This document shows, one piece after another, positions 7,934-16,939 of a DNA stretch of 64,000 nucleotides (position 1 is the first letter of the stretch; each line of letters begins with the position of its first letter). The position numbers and the translations under genes are program-made. This stretch comes from Pontibacter cellulosilyticus (GTDB lineage Bacteria > Bacteroidota > Bacteroidia > Cytophagales > Hymenobacteraceae). The notes under the pieces were generated by a model. That model made no database searches, had not been told where the DNA came from, and saw only the letters and a list, made by a program, of their open reading frames with translations. The DNA lies in contig NZ_JACRVF010000007.1 of NCBI RefSeq assembly GCF_014306105.1, positions 99,440-163,439 of the forward strand, read 5' to 3'.

Positions 7934-9046
7934 ATGAAAAAGCTATTCGTTTTTCTGTGGAGTTTAGTCATAAGCGCAACCGCTATGGCCAGTGAAGGTA
8001 AATTTTCATTTAACTCAGGTAACTGGGCCGCTGATGGGGAAAAAACAAAAGTAGAAAAGCACCTGGGGCAGGAAAGCCTGTACCTGCAGCGCGGGCACTT
8101 GCTTTACCAGGAGGCTGAGATGCAGGATGGAATTCTGGAGGTAGACATTGCGCCAGATCCGGCACGCGGTATGGCTGGCATCATCTTCCGGCACGACGGC
8201 AAAAACAACTACGAAGAAATTTACATTCGCCAAGGCAAGTCGGGGCAGCCGGACGCGCTGCAGTACACACCTGTGTTCAACGGAAGCAGTTCGTGGCAGC
8301 TGTACGCCGAGCACCAGTCAAGGCAGGTGTTTAAACCGGGTGAGTGGATCCACTTAAAGATACACGTACAGGGCGCTCTGGCAAAAGTATACCTCGACCA
8401 CTCCGACACACCGGCTATGGTCATACCTAACTTGCTTCACGGCAGCAAAGGCGGCAAGTTTGGCCTCTGGACTTTGAATGGGGCGCACTTCAGCAACTTC
8501 AACTTTACGCCTCTAAATCCCGCCTCAGCACCTACCACAACAGTTAGTACAGATTTGCCGGCCAATGCTATACAAAGATGGCAAGTATCGCAGCCGTTTC
8601 TGGTAAAGGATGTACAGCCCGAATCATGGCCGAACCTGCAGCAGCTAAAGTGGGAGACGTTACCTACCGATGCACAAGGGTTACTAAATATCGCTCAGTA
8701 CCGCAGCAAGCAGGAAGCGGAAGCGTTTGAGAGCAACACCGATGATATGGTGTGGGTGAAGCTGGAACTTAAATCAGATAAGGAGCAGACAAAGAAGCTA
8801 TACTTTGAGTACAGCAACAAAGCGCACGTGCTGGTAAACGGACAGCCTATTTTCTTCGGCGACAACAGCTTCAGAGCCAAAAACATGATCTTTAGGGGCG
8901 AAATAGACAAAAATCTCCGCACCAACGCTCTTTACCTCCCGCTTAGAAGAGGTAGTAATACCATACTTGTCGCTTTGTCGTCTAGGGCTAATGGTTGGGG
9001 TATTATGGGACGGTTTGAAGACATGACAGGAATTAGTATAAAATAA
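7934..9046 (+). CDS. Secreted protein with concanavalin-like domain, function unknown
   Basis: A 370-residue protein with a signal peptide (MKKLFVFLWSLVISATAMA, cleavage near 19). Residues about 20-195 resemble the beta-sandwich of DUF1080/LamG-type proteins (GIIFRHDGKNNYEEIYIRQ, WIHLKIHVQGALAKVYLD, GKFGLWTLNGAHFSNF). Residues about 225-370 form a second beta-rich domain with a jelly-roll-like pattern (AHVLVNGQPIFFG, LPLRRGSNTILVALSS). No glycosidase catalytic residues are evident, so a carbohydrate-binding or structural role is a guess. It has no type IX sorting domain. A UUCG-like terminator follows. Confidence 0.75.
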   Translation: MKKLFVFLWSLVISATAMASEGKFSFNSGNWAADGEKTKVEKHLGQESLYLQRGHLLYQEAEMQDGILEVDIAPDPARGMAGIIFRHDGKNNYEEIYIRQGKSGQPDALQYTPVFNGSSSWQLYAEHQSRQVFKPGEWIHLKIHVQGALAKVYLDHSDTPAMVIPNLLHGSKGGKFGLWTLNGAHFSNFNFTPLNPASAPTTTVSTDLPANAIQRWQVSQPFLVKDVQPESWPNLQQLKWETLPTDAQGLLNIAQYRSKQEAEAFESNTDDMVWVKLELKSDKEQTKKLYFEYSNKAHVLVNGQPIFFGDNSFRAKNMIFRGEIDKNLRTNALYLPLRRGSNTILVALSSRANGWGIMGRFEDMTGISIK

Positions 9047-9072
9047 AATGTTTGATTGATTTTTTGAGTACA

Positions 9073-9101
9073 GCCCTTGCCGCTTCGGCAAGGGCTTTTT
9101 G
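9073..9101 (+). terminator. Terminator of the concanavalin-like protein gene
   Basis: A 9-bp stem GCCCTTGCC (9073-9081) with 9087-9095, loop GCTTC, then five T. Its position shows that open frame upstream of 9202 is not coding. Confidence 0.85.
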
Positions 9102-9103
9102 TT

Positions 9104-9111
9104 TACTTTTG
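9104..9111 (+). promoter_or_regulatory. Putative -7 box of the CHU_C protein gene
   Basis: TACTTTTG matches TAnnTTTG and sits directly after the preceding terminator, 90 bp before the ATG at 9202. No clear -33 box. Confidence 0.35.
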
Positions 9112-9201
9112 TTTACTAAAATATCTGCAACAACCTCTTTACCATTACAATCCAACAGCTATATTTACAGCATATTGGACAAATCAGCTCAAAAAAATAG
9201 T

Positions 9202-11937
9202 ATGGCTCTTGGTAACAGTTTTCGTACGTGGTGTAAATGGCCATTAATGCTACTGCTTTGCTGCATAACTCAGCTAACGGCACAGGCACAGTTCCAAGAT
9301 CAAAAGCACACCAACATCTGGTACTTTGGCACTGCTGGCCTCGACTTTAACAGCGGCAAACCAGTTCCACTTACTAACAGCGCCATGGACGCTTTCGAAG
9401 GTACTGCTTCTATTGCTGATGATCAGGGCAACTTGCTTTTTTACTCTGATGGCACCACTGTTTGGAACAAGCAGCACCAGGTAATGGCCAATGGCAGCGG
9501 CTTACTGGGCCACTCAAGCTCAGCGCAATCCTGCCTTATAGTACCTAAACCCGGTAGCAAAACTATCTACTACCTTTTTACAACCGACAATAACGGTCGC
9601 TCCAATGGCTTACGCTACAGCACCATTGATATGTCCAGAGCAGGTGGTTTAGGTGAAGTAACAGAGAAAAACATACTTCTTTACACCCCTACAGCAGAAA
9701 AGCTTACAGCCACACTGCATCAAAACAAAAAGGATATCTGGGTGGTATCGCACGAGTATGGTTCCAACACTTACTATTCCTACTTGGTTACTGAAAATGG
9801 CATCAAGACTGTTGCCACTAAAAGCAGTATCGGCAATACTATTCCTTCTGACCTAAACGGCGTATCTGCTATTGGGTGCATGAAAATATCCCCTGACGGT
9901 AGCAAAATAGCAGTCACTAATTTTATAGGTAACAGTGTGCAGATATTCGCATTTGATAAAACTACCGGCATGCTGTTGTCACTGCCTTCTCTCTCTTCCA
10001 GCGTTAGTTTGCCTGTGGGCACCTCACCCTATGGAGTTGAGTTTTCGCCGGACAACACGAAGCTTTACGTTACGGTAGATGCGGGCACAAGGCTGATCCA
10101 GTACGACCTTAGCTCTAATTTAGAAGCTACAATAATCGCTTCCCGCAGAGAAGTAGCTCAAATTAACCTTAATTCCAGCACTCGCTATGTCGGAAACAGT
10201 CTTCAGTTGGGCCCTGATGGAAAAATTTACGTTGCAAAAGTTACTAACACACATATTGGCGTCATTAATAACCCCAATGCAGCAGGCGCTGCCATCAACT
10301 ACGTAGACAATGGCGTTGATTTAGGCGGCAGGAAAAGCCAAATGGGCTTACCGGCGTTTATACAAAGCTACTTCAGTTATTCATATGATGTAAAGTATAC
10401 ACTTAACTGCTTTGGCCAACCCAGCCACTTCTCTTTTGACGCACCGCCATGGGAGCAGCCTACCTTTATGCAGTGGGATTTTGGCGACCCGGCATCCGGG
10501 GCAAACAATACCTCCAGCAATCTTAGCGCCAGCCATAACTTCAGCGCCCCTGGTACCTATACAGTTACTTTTACCCGCCACATCAACAACAAAACTGAAA
10601 CCTATGCTATTACCTTTCAAATTCAAGCTCCGCCGGTAGTAGACTTGGGTCCTGAGCGAAAAATATGTCCGGGCGCTTCAGTTACATTAGGTGCTACTAT
10701 AGCTAATGCAAACTATACCTGGAGTACTGGCGCTACTTCCCCTACCATCACTACCTCCACTCCTGGTACATATTGGGTGGATGTGAAAGTTGGCAACTGT
10801 ACCACTCGCGCCACTGTTAAAGTGTCGCATTTGCCTTTACCTGTTGTAAATTTAGGTCCGGATAAAGAGTTATGCCAAGGAGATGTGTTAGGATTAAACG
10901 CATTTAACCAAGGCACCACTTACCGTTGGCAAGATGGCTCTACCGATGCTACCTTTAGAGTTACGAGCCCCGGCACATATCGTGTAGAGGTAACTAATGC
11001 AGAAGGCTGTACAGTAGTCGACGAAATCAACATCAAGTATAACGATTTGCCTGTTGTTAACCTGGGGCCGGACAAGGATATCTGCGCCAATACCACCATT
11101 ACGCTTGATGCCACTCAATCCGGCATGACCTACAGGTGGCAGGATGGCAGCACGGCTCCTACTTTCACTGTAAGGGCCCCGGGCAAGTATTCGGTAACGC
11201 TTACCAACAGCAAAGGCTGCAGTGCTACTGGCTCCATCAACATTAACCATTTGCCTCTACCTGTAGTAAACCTTGGCCGAGATACGACCCTTTGCACCGG
11301 CGAAACACTGCTGCTTAATGCTACCTTTCCTAACTCTACCTATCTGTGGCAGGATGGCTCTACCAGCCCAACCTTTACTGTAAAAGAAAGCGGTACCTAT
11401 TGGGTAGATGTAACCAATGAGTTTGGCTGCACTGTACGCGATCAGATTTGGGTGCCTTATCTGGTACGCCCTACCATTTTCCTGGGCAACGACACCACCC
11501 TTTGCTACGGCGACACACTAGTGATAGGCAGGGAACTACCAGGAGGCGTAAAGTATAAATGGCAGGACGGCAGCACTGAGGCAAAGCTTACAGTTACCAA
11601 ACCTGGAGTATATAAGCTTAGCGCCTACAACCAGCACTGCGAAGCCAACGACGAGATACGGATTAAATTTAAAGATTGTGTTGGCGGCTTGTTTGTACCA
11701 AATATCATCACTCCTAATGGCGATGGCTTAAACGATGTGTTCTTTGTGCATGGCCTTATGGAAGATAACTGGGAGCTGAAGATCTATAGCCGCTGGGGAA
11801 AGGAAGTATACCGCGCCAACAATTATAAAAACGACTGGGCACCGCCTGCCGCAGCAGGTACTGGTGTATACTTCTATCATCTTACACACCCAGCCACAGG
11901 CAGAACATATAAGGGATCGCTGGAGGTAGTCTTTTAG
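9202..11937 (+). CDS. Type IX secreted Ig-repeat protein with gliding-motility CHU_C sorting domain
   Basis: The start is placed at 9202, because the signal peptide (hydrophobic LMLLLCCITQ, cleavage after AQA) begins there and the upstream frame crosses a terminator. About 911 residues. Order: a beta-propeller-like region (~30-390) with DDQGNLLFYSDG, a PKD domain (~410-475), five ~70-residue Ig-like repeats (bases about 10630-11680), each with [VI]xLGxDxxLC and WQDGSTxxTFTV cores, and a C-terminal CHU_C domain (VPNIITPNGDGLNDVF to the end; type B sorting, TIGR04131). It is expected to be exported by the type IX system and attached to or released from the cell surface, perhaps as an adhesin. 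The Ig repeats differ in sequence at DNA level, so they are old. Confidence 0.9.
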   Translation: MALGNSFRTWCKWPLMLLLCCITQLTAQAQFQDQKHTNIWYFGTAGLDFNSGKPVPLTNSAMDAFEGTASIADDQGNLLFYSDGTTVWNKQHQVMANGSGLLGHSSSAQSCLIVPKPGSKTIYYLFTTDNNGRSNGLRYSTIDMSRAGGLGEVTEKNILLYTPTAEKLTATLHQNKKDIWVVSHEYGSNTYYSYLVTENGIKTVATKSSIGNTIPSDLNGVSAIGCMKISPDGSKIAVTNFIGNSVQIFAFDKTTGMLLSLPSLSSSVSLPVGTSPYGVEFSPDNTKLYVTVDAGTRLIQYDLSSNLEATIIASRREVAQINLNSSTRYVGNSLQLGPDGKIYVAKVTNTHIGVINNPNAAGAAINYVDNGVDLGGRKSQMGLPAFIQSYFSYSYDVKYTLNCFGQPSHFSFDAPPWEQPTFMQWDFGDPASGANNTSSNLSASHNFSAPGTYTVTFTRHINNKTETYAITFQIQAPPVVDLGPERKICPGASVTLGATIANANYTWSTGATSPTITTSTPGTYWVDVKVGNCTTRATVKVSHLPLPVVNLGPDKELCQGDVLGLNAFNQGTTYRWQDGSTDATFRVTSPGTYRVEVTNAEGCTVVDEINIKYNDLPVVNLGPDKDICANTTITLDATQSGMTYRWQDGSTAPTFTVRAPGKYSVTLTNSKGCSATGSININHLPLPVVNLGRDTTLCTGETLLLNATFPNSTYLWQDGSTSPTFTVKESGTYWVDVTNEFGCTVRDQIWVPYLVRPTIFLGNDTTLCYGDTLVIGRELPGGVKYKWQDGSTEAKLTVTKPGVYKLSAYNQHCEANDEIRIKFKDCVGGLFVPNIITPNGDGLNDVFFVHGLMEDNWELKIYSRWGKEVYRANNYKNDWAPPAAAGTGVYFYHLTHPATGRTYKGSLEVVF

Positions 11938-12022
11938 CTATTGCCGAGCCTAAGTATAGTAGCTGTAATGTTCAATATACTTAACGCTACTATGGCCGTA
12001 TATTTTTAAAGGCGGCAAAACC

Positions 12023-12400
12023 ATGCATGACAAAGACGAAATAAAGCGGCTGAAGAAAAAGCTGAAAGTACAGGAGAAGAAGAACAGCGAAATCAGGGAC
12101 CAAATGGCTCTGGAACGCACTGTTTTTGCTAATGAGCGTACTTTTATGGCTTATGTACGCACGGCCATAGCCATTATAGGTGCCAGCATCGTGGCTGTTA
12201 AGTTTGCCAACGACCTGTACCTGAAAGTTGCCGGTTTTATACTGCTTCCTTTAGGCTTAGCGCTTGGAGTATATGGCTTTTACCGTTACCGCCTGAAACA
12301 GAAAACTATTCTCAACCACCACCAGCATTACTCCAAAACCAGCCATCACCACGCCGAGATTCACGAAAAGGAAGCAAGCAGCTACGGCAACATAGATTAA
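12023..12400 (+). CDS. DUF202 family inner-membrane protein
   Basis: A 125-residue protein: a charged coiled N-terminus (1-30), the DUF202 signature LERTVFANERTFMAYVRTAIA (about 30-50), two membrane helices (about 48-67 and 72-92) and a His-rich tail (NHHQHYS, SHHHAEIH). DUF202 proteins (YidH-like) have no established function. The His-rich cytoplasmic tail might bind metal, which is inference. It is followed by a hairpin terminator. Confidence 0.88.
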   Translation: MHDKDEIKRLKKKLKVQEKKNSEIRDQMALERTVFANERTFMAYVRTAIAIIGASIVAVKFANDLYLKVAGFILLPLGLALGVYGFYRYRLKQKTILNHHQHYSKTSHHHAEIHEKEASSYGNID

Positions 12401-12466
12401 GCATCTCCTGCTACTTTACCTGCAGAATGGTAAACCAATTACCTCTGTTTTCTGTTAAGAGTGGTT

Positions 12467-12497
12467 AGGGTTTTGCTGCTGTAAAACCCTTGCATTT
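12467..12497 (+). terminator. Putative terminator after DUF202 gene
   Basis: AGGGTTTT (12467-12474) pairs with AAAACCCT (12483-12490), 8-nt loop, followed by TGCATTTTTG. It lies 34 bp before uvrA. Confidence 0.6.
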
Positions 12498-12530
12498 TTG
12501 TAAATTGCGATTTAAAACCACTTATCCTGA

Positions 12531-15437
12531 ATGGATTTCAACCAAGAGCAACAAACTGCTTTAACAGGCACAGCAACCAGCGCACAAACCCCAAGTATAA
12601 ACGGCGATGCGCAACAGATAGAAGTATACGGTGCCCGTGAACATAATCTGAAAAATATCTCCATTAAGCTACCGCGCTATCAACTGGTAGTGTTTACCGG
12701 TATCAGTGGCTCGGGCAAGTCTTCCCTGGCCTTTGATACGATTTATGCCGAAGGGCAGCGCCGCTACATGGAAACCTTCTCGGCCTATGCCCGCTCATTT
12801 ATGGGCGGACTTGAGAGGCCGAACGTTGATAAAATAGAGGGGCTTTCGCCGGTAATTTCCATTGAGCAGAAAACTACCAGCCGCAACCCACGCTCTACCG
12901 TAGGCACCATCACCGAGATTTATGACTTTATGCGACTACTGTGGGCACGTACTGCAGAGGCATTCAGTTATGTAACCGGCGATAAAATGGTGCGCCAGAG
13001 CGATGATCAAATTGTAAACCACATCTTGGAGAACTTTGACAGCAAACGTATTGTGGTGCTGGCGCCGGTGGTAAAAGGCCGTAAAGGTCACTACCGCGAG
13101 TTGTTCCAGCAGATCCGCAAAATGGGCTTTATTCGTGCCCGCGTAGACGGCGAACTGGTAGAAATAACGCCAAAGATGCAGGTTGATCGCTACAAGATCC
13201 ATGACATCGAAATTGTGGTGGACAAGATCGTGGTGAAGGAAGAAGATCGCTTCCGGCTGTCCAGCTCTATCCAGAATGCCCTGACGCACGGCAAAGGCAC
13301 GGTGCTTATACTTGATGTGGATGCTGATAAAACGCATTTCTTCTCACGCCACCTCATGGACCCTGCCACTGGCATTGCCTACGACGACCCGGCTCCAAAC
13401 TCCTTTTCGTTTAACTCGCCTTACGGTGCCTGCCCAGTGTGTAACGGCTTGGGAGAGATACAGGAGATTACCGAAGAATCAGTTATACCTGACAAGAACT
13501 TAAGTATACGCCGGGGTGGTATAGCGCCGTTGGGCGAGTACCGCGACATCTGGATTTTCAAGCAAATAGAGGCGCTGTTTAAGCACTTCAAGATTTCTGT
13601 TTCTACGCCTATAAAAGACCTGCCGGAGGATATGCTGAAGGTGCTACTGTATGGTTTAGAGGAGGACCTGGAAGTGAATACCAAGAAGGGCAGCTACATC
13701 GTGGAGTTTGAGGGCATCATCAATTTCCTCAAAAACCAGATGGACTCCGACTCTGACAACATTCGTTCTTGGGTTGAAGATTTTACGCAGAACAGCGTTT
13801 GCCCAGAATGTAATGGCCACAGGCTCAAAAAAGAATCGCTGCACTTTAAGATTGACGGCAAGAACATCGGTGAGCTTTCTGTATTGGATATCACTAAACT
13901 AGCCGCTTGGTTTGAGGGACTGGAGGAAAGACTGAGTGAACGCCAGAACGTAATTGCGCGGGAGCTGCTAAAGGAAATTCGTAAGCGTATCGGCTTTTTG
14001 CTGGATGTTGGTTTAGATTATTTGAGCCTGCACCGCCCTGTAAAAACGCTTTCGGGTGGCGAGAGCCAGCGTATCCGTTTAGCTACCCAGATTGGTACGC
14101 AGCTGGTTGGTGTGCTTTATATCATGGACGAGCCAAGTATAGGCCTGCACCAGCGCGACAACGAACGTCTGATAAAAGCCTTACAAGATCTCCGCGATCT
14201 GGGTAACTCCATTATTGTAGTGGAGCACGACAAAGATATGATCATGCAGTCGGATTATGTCGTGGATATTGGCCCGGGAGCAGGTATACATGGAGGCCAG
14301 GTAGTTACAGCAGGCACACCTGAGCAGATGATGAAAGCCGGAACGACTACTGCAGACTTCCTGAGCAACCGCAGAGGCATACCTGTACCGCGTAAAAAGC
14401 GCGAGGGCAACGGCGAAAAGCTTGTACTCAAAGGCGCAACCGGCCATAACCTGAAAAACGTGAAGCTGGAGCTGCCATTAGGTAAGATGATCTGTGTAAC
14501 GGGTGTGTCGGGTAGTGGCAAGTCGTCGCTGATACACGATACGCTGTACCCTATACTTAACACACACTTCTTCAGAGCCAAGCGTGAGCCATTACCTTAT
14601 AAAAGTATAGAAGGCCTAGAGCACCTGGACAAAGTAATAGAAGTGGACCAGTCGCCGATTGGCCGTACTCCTCGCTCTAACCCGGCTACTTATACCGGAG
14701 TGTTTACAGATATCCGTACGTTGTTTGCGCAATTGCCGGAGGCCAAGATCAGAGGCTACTCACCGGGCCGCTTCTCATTTAACGTGAAGGGTGGACGCTG
14801 CGAAGCATGTGAGGGTGCTGGTATGCGTACCATTGAAATGAATTTCCTGCCGGATGTGTATGTGCCATGCGAAGTGTGCAAAGGCAAACGCTACAACCGC
14901 GAAACATTGGAAGTTCGCTTTAAAGGCAAAAGTATAACCGACGTGCTGGATATGACGGTAGAGCAAGCTGTAGACTTTTTTGAGAGCCAGCCGCGCATAC
15001 TCCGCAAAATACAGACCCTGAATGACGTTGGCTTGGGATATATTACACTCGGTCAGCAGGCTACCACTTTATCAGGTGGAGAAGCGCAGCGCGTAAAGTT
15101 GGCAACAGAACTCTCCAAGAAGGACACAGGCAAAACACTGTATATTCTGGATGAGCCAACTACGGGACTTCACTTCCAGGACATTGAGCACCTGACGGAG
15201 GTACTGCATAAGCTAACAGACAAAGGCAATACAGTACTTATTATCGAGCACAACCTGGACCTGATTAAAGTAGCTGATTATATTATCGACATTGGGCCTG
15301 AGGGCGGCGAAGGCGGAGGCACTATAGTTGCAGCCGGAACACCTGAAGAGGTGGCCAATGTGAAAAAAGGCTATACTTCCCGGTTCCTAAAAGAAGAACT
15401 GAAGACCAGCCACTACCGCGAAAACGGTCAGGCCTAG
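12531..15437 (+). CDS. uvrA: Excinuclease ABC subunit A
   Basis: The damage-recognition ATPase of nucleotide excision repair, 968 residues, slightly longer than the usual ~940 because of an N-terminal tail of ~28 residues. It has two ABC modules: Walker A GISGSGKSS (57-65) and GVSGSGKSS (~659), signatures LSGGESQ (~506) and LSGGEAQ (~846), and the zinc cysteine pairs CPVCNG (~300), CPECNG (~424), CEACEG (~758) and CEVCKG (~780). It contains about nine copies of the AAGTATA/TATACTT heptamer in different reading frames. The convergent terminator at 15449 ends it. Confidence 0.98.
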   Translation: MDFNQEQQTALTGTATSAQTPSINGDAQQIEVYGAREHNLKNISIKLPRYQLVVFTGISGSGKSSLAFDTIYAEGQRRYMETFSAYARSFMGGLERPNVDKIEGLSPVISIEQKTTSRNPRSTVGTITEIYDFMRLLWARTAEAFSYVTGDKMVRQSDDQIVNHILENFDSKRIVVLAPVVKGRKGHYRELFQQIRKMGFIRARVDGELVEITPKMQVDRYKIHDIEIVVDKIVVKEEDRFRLSSSIQNALTHGKGTVLILDVDADKTHFFSRHLMDPATGIAYDDPAPNSFSFNSPYGACPVCNGLGEIQEITEESVIPDKNLSIRRGGIAPLGEYRDIWIFKQIEALFKHFKISVSTPIKDLPEDMLKVLLYGLEEDLEVNTKKGSYIVEFEGIINFLKNQMDSDSDNIRSWVEDFTQNSVCPECNGHRLKKESLHFKIDGKNIGELSVLDITKLAAWFEGLEERLSERQNVIARELLKEIRKRIGFLLDVGLDYLSLHRPVKTLSGGESQRIRLATQIGTQLVGVLYIMDEPSIGLHQRDNERLIKALQDLRDLGNSIIVVEHDKDMIMQSDYVVDIGPGAGIHGGQVVTAGTPEQMMKAGTTTADFLSNRRGIPVPRKKREGNGEKLVLKGATGHNLKNVKLELPLGKMICVTGVSGSGKSSLIHDTLYPILNTHFFRAKREPLPYKSIEGLEHLDKVIEVDQSPIGRTPRSNPATYTGVFTDIRTLFAQLPEAKIRGYSPGRFSFNVKGGRCEACEGAGMRTIEMNFLPDVYVPCEVCKGKRYNRETLEVRFKGKSITDVLDMTVEQAVDFFESQPRILRKIQTLNDVGLGYITLGQQATTLSGGEAQRVKLATELSKKDTGKTLYILDEPTTGLHFQDIEHLTEVLHKLTDKGNTVLIIEHNLDLIKVADYIIDIGPEGGEGGGTIVAAGTPEEVANVKKGYTSRFLKEELKTSHYRENGQA

Positions 15438-15448
15438 TTCATATCAAG

Positions 15449-15488
15449 AAAACGGCAGCTACTAAAATATAGTGGCTGCCGTTTTTTA
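15449..15488. terminator. Bidirectional terminator, uvrA / DUF4142
   Basis: AAAACGGCAGCTACT (15449-15463) pairs with 15471-15485 with one mismatch; T-run after it on + and A-run before it, so it can act on both convergent genes. It overlaps the last bases of the minus-strand gene. Confidence 0.85.
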
Positions 15489-16046
15489 TTCTATCTTCTC
15501 TTCCAATCTTTCGGTAGCTTCTTCGTGCTGTCGCAGTAGGGGTAGTTGCCTTGATGCAAACTGCTTAAGCTCCATGGTGGTGCCGTTTTCGGCTATATCA
15601 TCATATCTTCTTAGCAACTCTTTGTGCTGCTCGCGCATTGTTCTAATAAACGCGACATCAAAGGCTATACCTTCCTTTTCCATCAGCTCGTCATAAATCT
15701 TTTGGTCTGCATTACCCAATGTCTGAGGTAGGACGATATCTGTCTGGCGAGCCACATCCTCCAGTTCGTTGTTCATTTGGCGATGTGTGCTCTCTGCGCG
15801 CTGTGCAAAGTTTTTCACCTCAGGACTCACACCCTTGTTTACGGCTGCATCGCTTAGCTGTACCAGCAGCATATTAGCACTAACGGCTTCTGCTGCAAAC
15901 AAAGCGTCGTTCTCCATGTTTTCTACACCAGCCGCCTCGAACTGCTGCATACTTTGCTCTTTTGCCTGCTCTATACTATCATCAGAGTTGCAGCCAACTA
16001 TAAACAGCAGACAGAGCAAAAAGCCAAAAGTTAAATATCCTTTCAT
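15486..16046 (-). CDS. DUF4142 lipoprotein (second of a tandem pair)
   Basis: The start at 16046 gives a lipoprotein signal (MKGYLTFGFLLCLLFIVGC, lipid-anchored Cys19); a longer frame reaches 16103 but adds a non-signal sequence and crosses the upstream terminator. 186 residues with a DUF4142 four-helix ferritin-like bundle: AEAVSANMLLVQLSDAAVNK, FAQRAESTHRQMNNEL and FDVAFIRTMREQHKELL. Periplasmic or envelope location; function unknown, with stress or osmotic roles suggested for the family. It is a diverged paralogue of the gene just upstream at 16132-16716. Confidence 0.85.
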   Translation of the reverse strand: MKGYLTFGFLLCLLFIVGCNSDDSIEQAKEQSMQQFEAAGVENMENDALFAAEAVSANMLLVQLSDAAVNKGVSPEVKNFAQRAESTHRQMNNELEDVARQTDIVLPQTLGNADQKIYDELMEKEGIAFDVAFIRTMREQHKELLRRYDDIAENGTTMELKQFASRQLPLLRQHEEATERLEEKIE

Positions 16047-16064
16047 AGTAATGGGGTTAAATAA

Positions 16065-16100
16065 AAAGCATCTGTAAGTATAGATACTTACAGATGCTTT
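16065..16100 (-). terminator. Perfect 16-bp stem terminator containing the heptamer
   Basis: AAAGCATCTGTAAGTA (16065-16080) pairs perfectly with 16085-16100, loop TAGA. Read on the minus strand it is followed by TTTTATTT. It separates the two DUF4142 genes. The stem carries AAGTATA, a copy of the abundant heptamer, at its tip. Confidence 0.85.
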
Positions 16101-16131
16101 CATATGTTTTCTTTAATAGGCTACTTTTGCC

Positions 16132-16716
16132 TTACTGGTTCTTTTTATCCACCATGTCTTTCACTTGCTTGGCACGGTCCAGGTGCTGGAGAAGTGTAGT
16201 TACAGTAGCGTTTGCAAAGCTTTTAGCTTCTGGGTCCTGTAGGTTATTAGCAGCGTCTTCGAACAAATTAACATCTTCCTGGTGATCTTCTACCATCAGG
16301 CTCATGTATGCTTTGTCGAACTCTGCTCCTGTCATATTGCGCAGTTCATTAACATGTTCCATGTGTTTTTCACTCATGCTATCGGGCAACGCAATGTTTT
16401 TCTGAGCGGCAAGTGCTTTTAGCTGTTCGTTTGCCTTTTGGTGGTCAGTCACCATCATTTGCCCAAAGTCTTTTACTTCCTGCATCTGGCCTTTCTCCTG
16501 TGCCATTTTGCCCAGTTCTACCTCCATCATACCACCAGATGCGGCTTTGGTCATGAAGTCAGACATCTCTGTCATCTGGTCTTCCATTTCAGTGCCTTCG
16601 GCCATTTGCTCGTTTGTTTCCTGAGCTTCTTCTACAGCTCCTTGCTCCTGGTTACAAGATGACATTCCAAATAAGAAAGCCGCCACCAATACTCCTGTTG
16701 ATGCAATTTTTTTCAT
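16132..16716 (-). CDS. DUF4142 lipoprotein (first of a tandem pair)
   Basis: 194 residues. A lipoprotein signal peptide (FLFGMSSC, Cys21) is followed by a Glu/Gln-rich linker and a DUF4142 helical bundle: FMTKAASGGMMEVELGKMA, VKDFGQMMVTDHQKANEQL and FDKAYMSLMVEDHQEDVNLF. These match the next gene in layout, pointing to local duplication. A terminator between the two suggests they are regulated separately. Function unknown. Confidence 0.88.
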   Translation of the reverse strand: MKKIASTGVLVAAFLFGMSSCNQEQGAVEEAQETNEQMAEGTEMEDQMTEMSDFMTKAASGGMMEVELGKMAQEKGQMQEVKDFGQMMVTDHQKANEQLKALAAQKNIALPDSMSEKHMEHVNELRNMTGAEFDKAYMSLMVEDHQEDVNLFEDAANNLQDPEAKSFANATVTTLLQHLDRAKQVKDMVDKKNQ

Positions 16717-16939
16717 AGCTTTTGAAATTTATGTTAGCTGATTTCCATATAAATCGATTGGGTATACGCCCTATAATCTTACAAGTTTTAAATTGCGGAC
16801 TGTTACAGGCTGTTCTACTTTTCAGGGCGCACTCACCGCATAGTGCAATATTAAACGAAAAGAATTAGTCAGCCGTAGCTAAAAGCTAACGCTTTATTTT
16901 GCAGTCTTTTATCTTGATAGATGAATTAACTTTCTTACA

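Noticed and set aside
9052..9201. Upstream extension of the CHU_C protein to 9052
   Set aside because: It passes through a clear terminator and promoter-like region and lacks a signal peptide; the start at 9202 gives a normal one.
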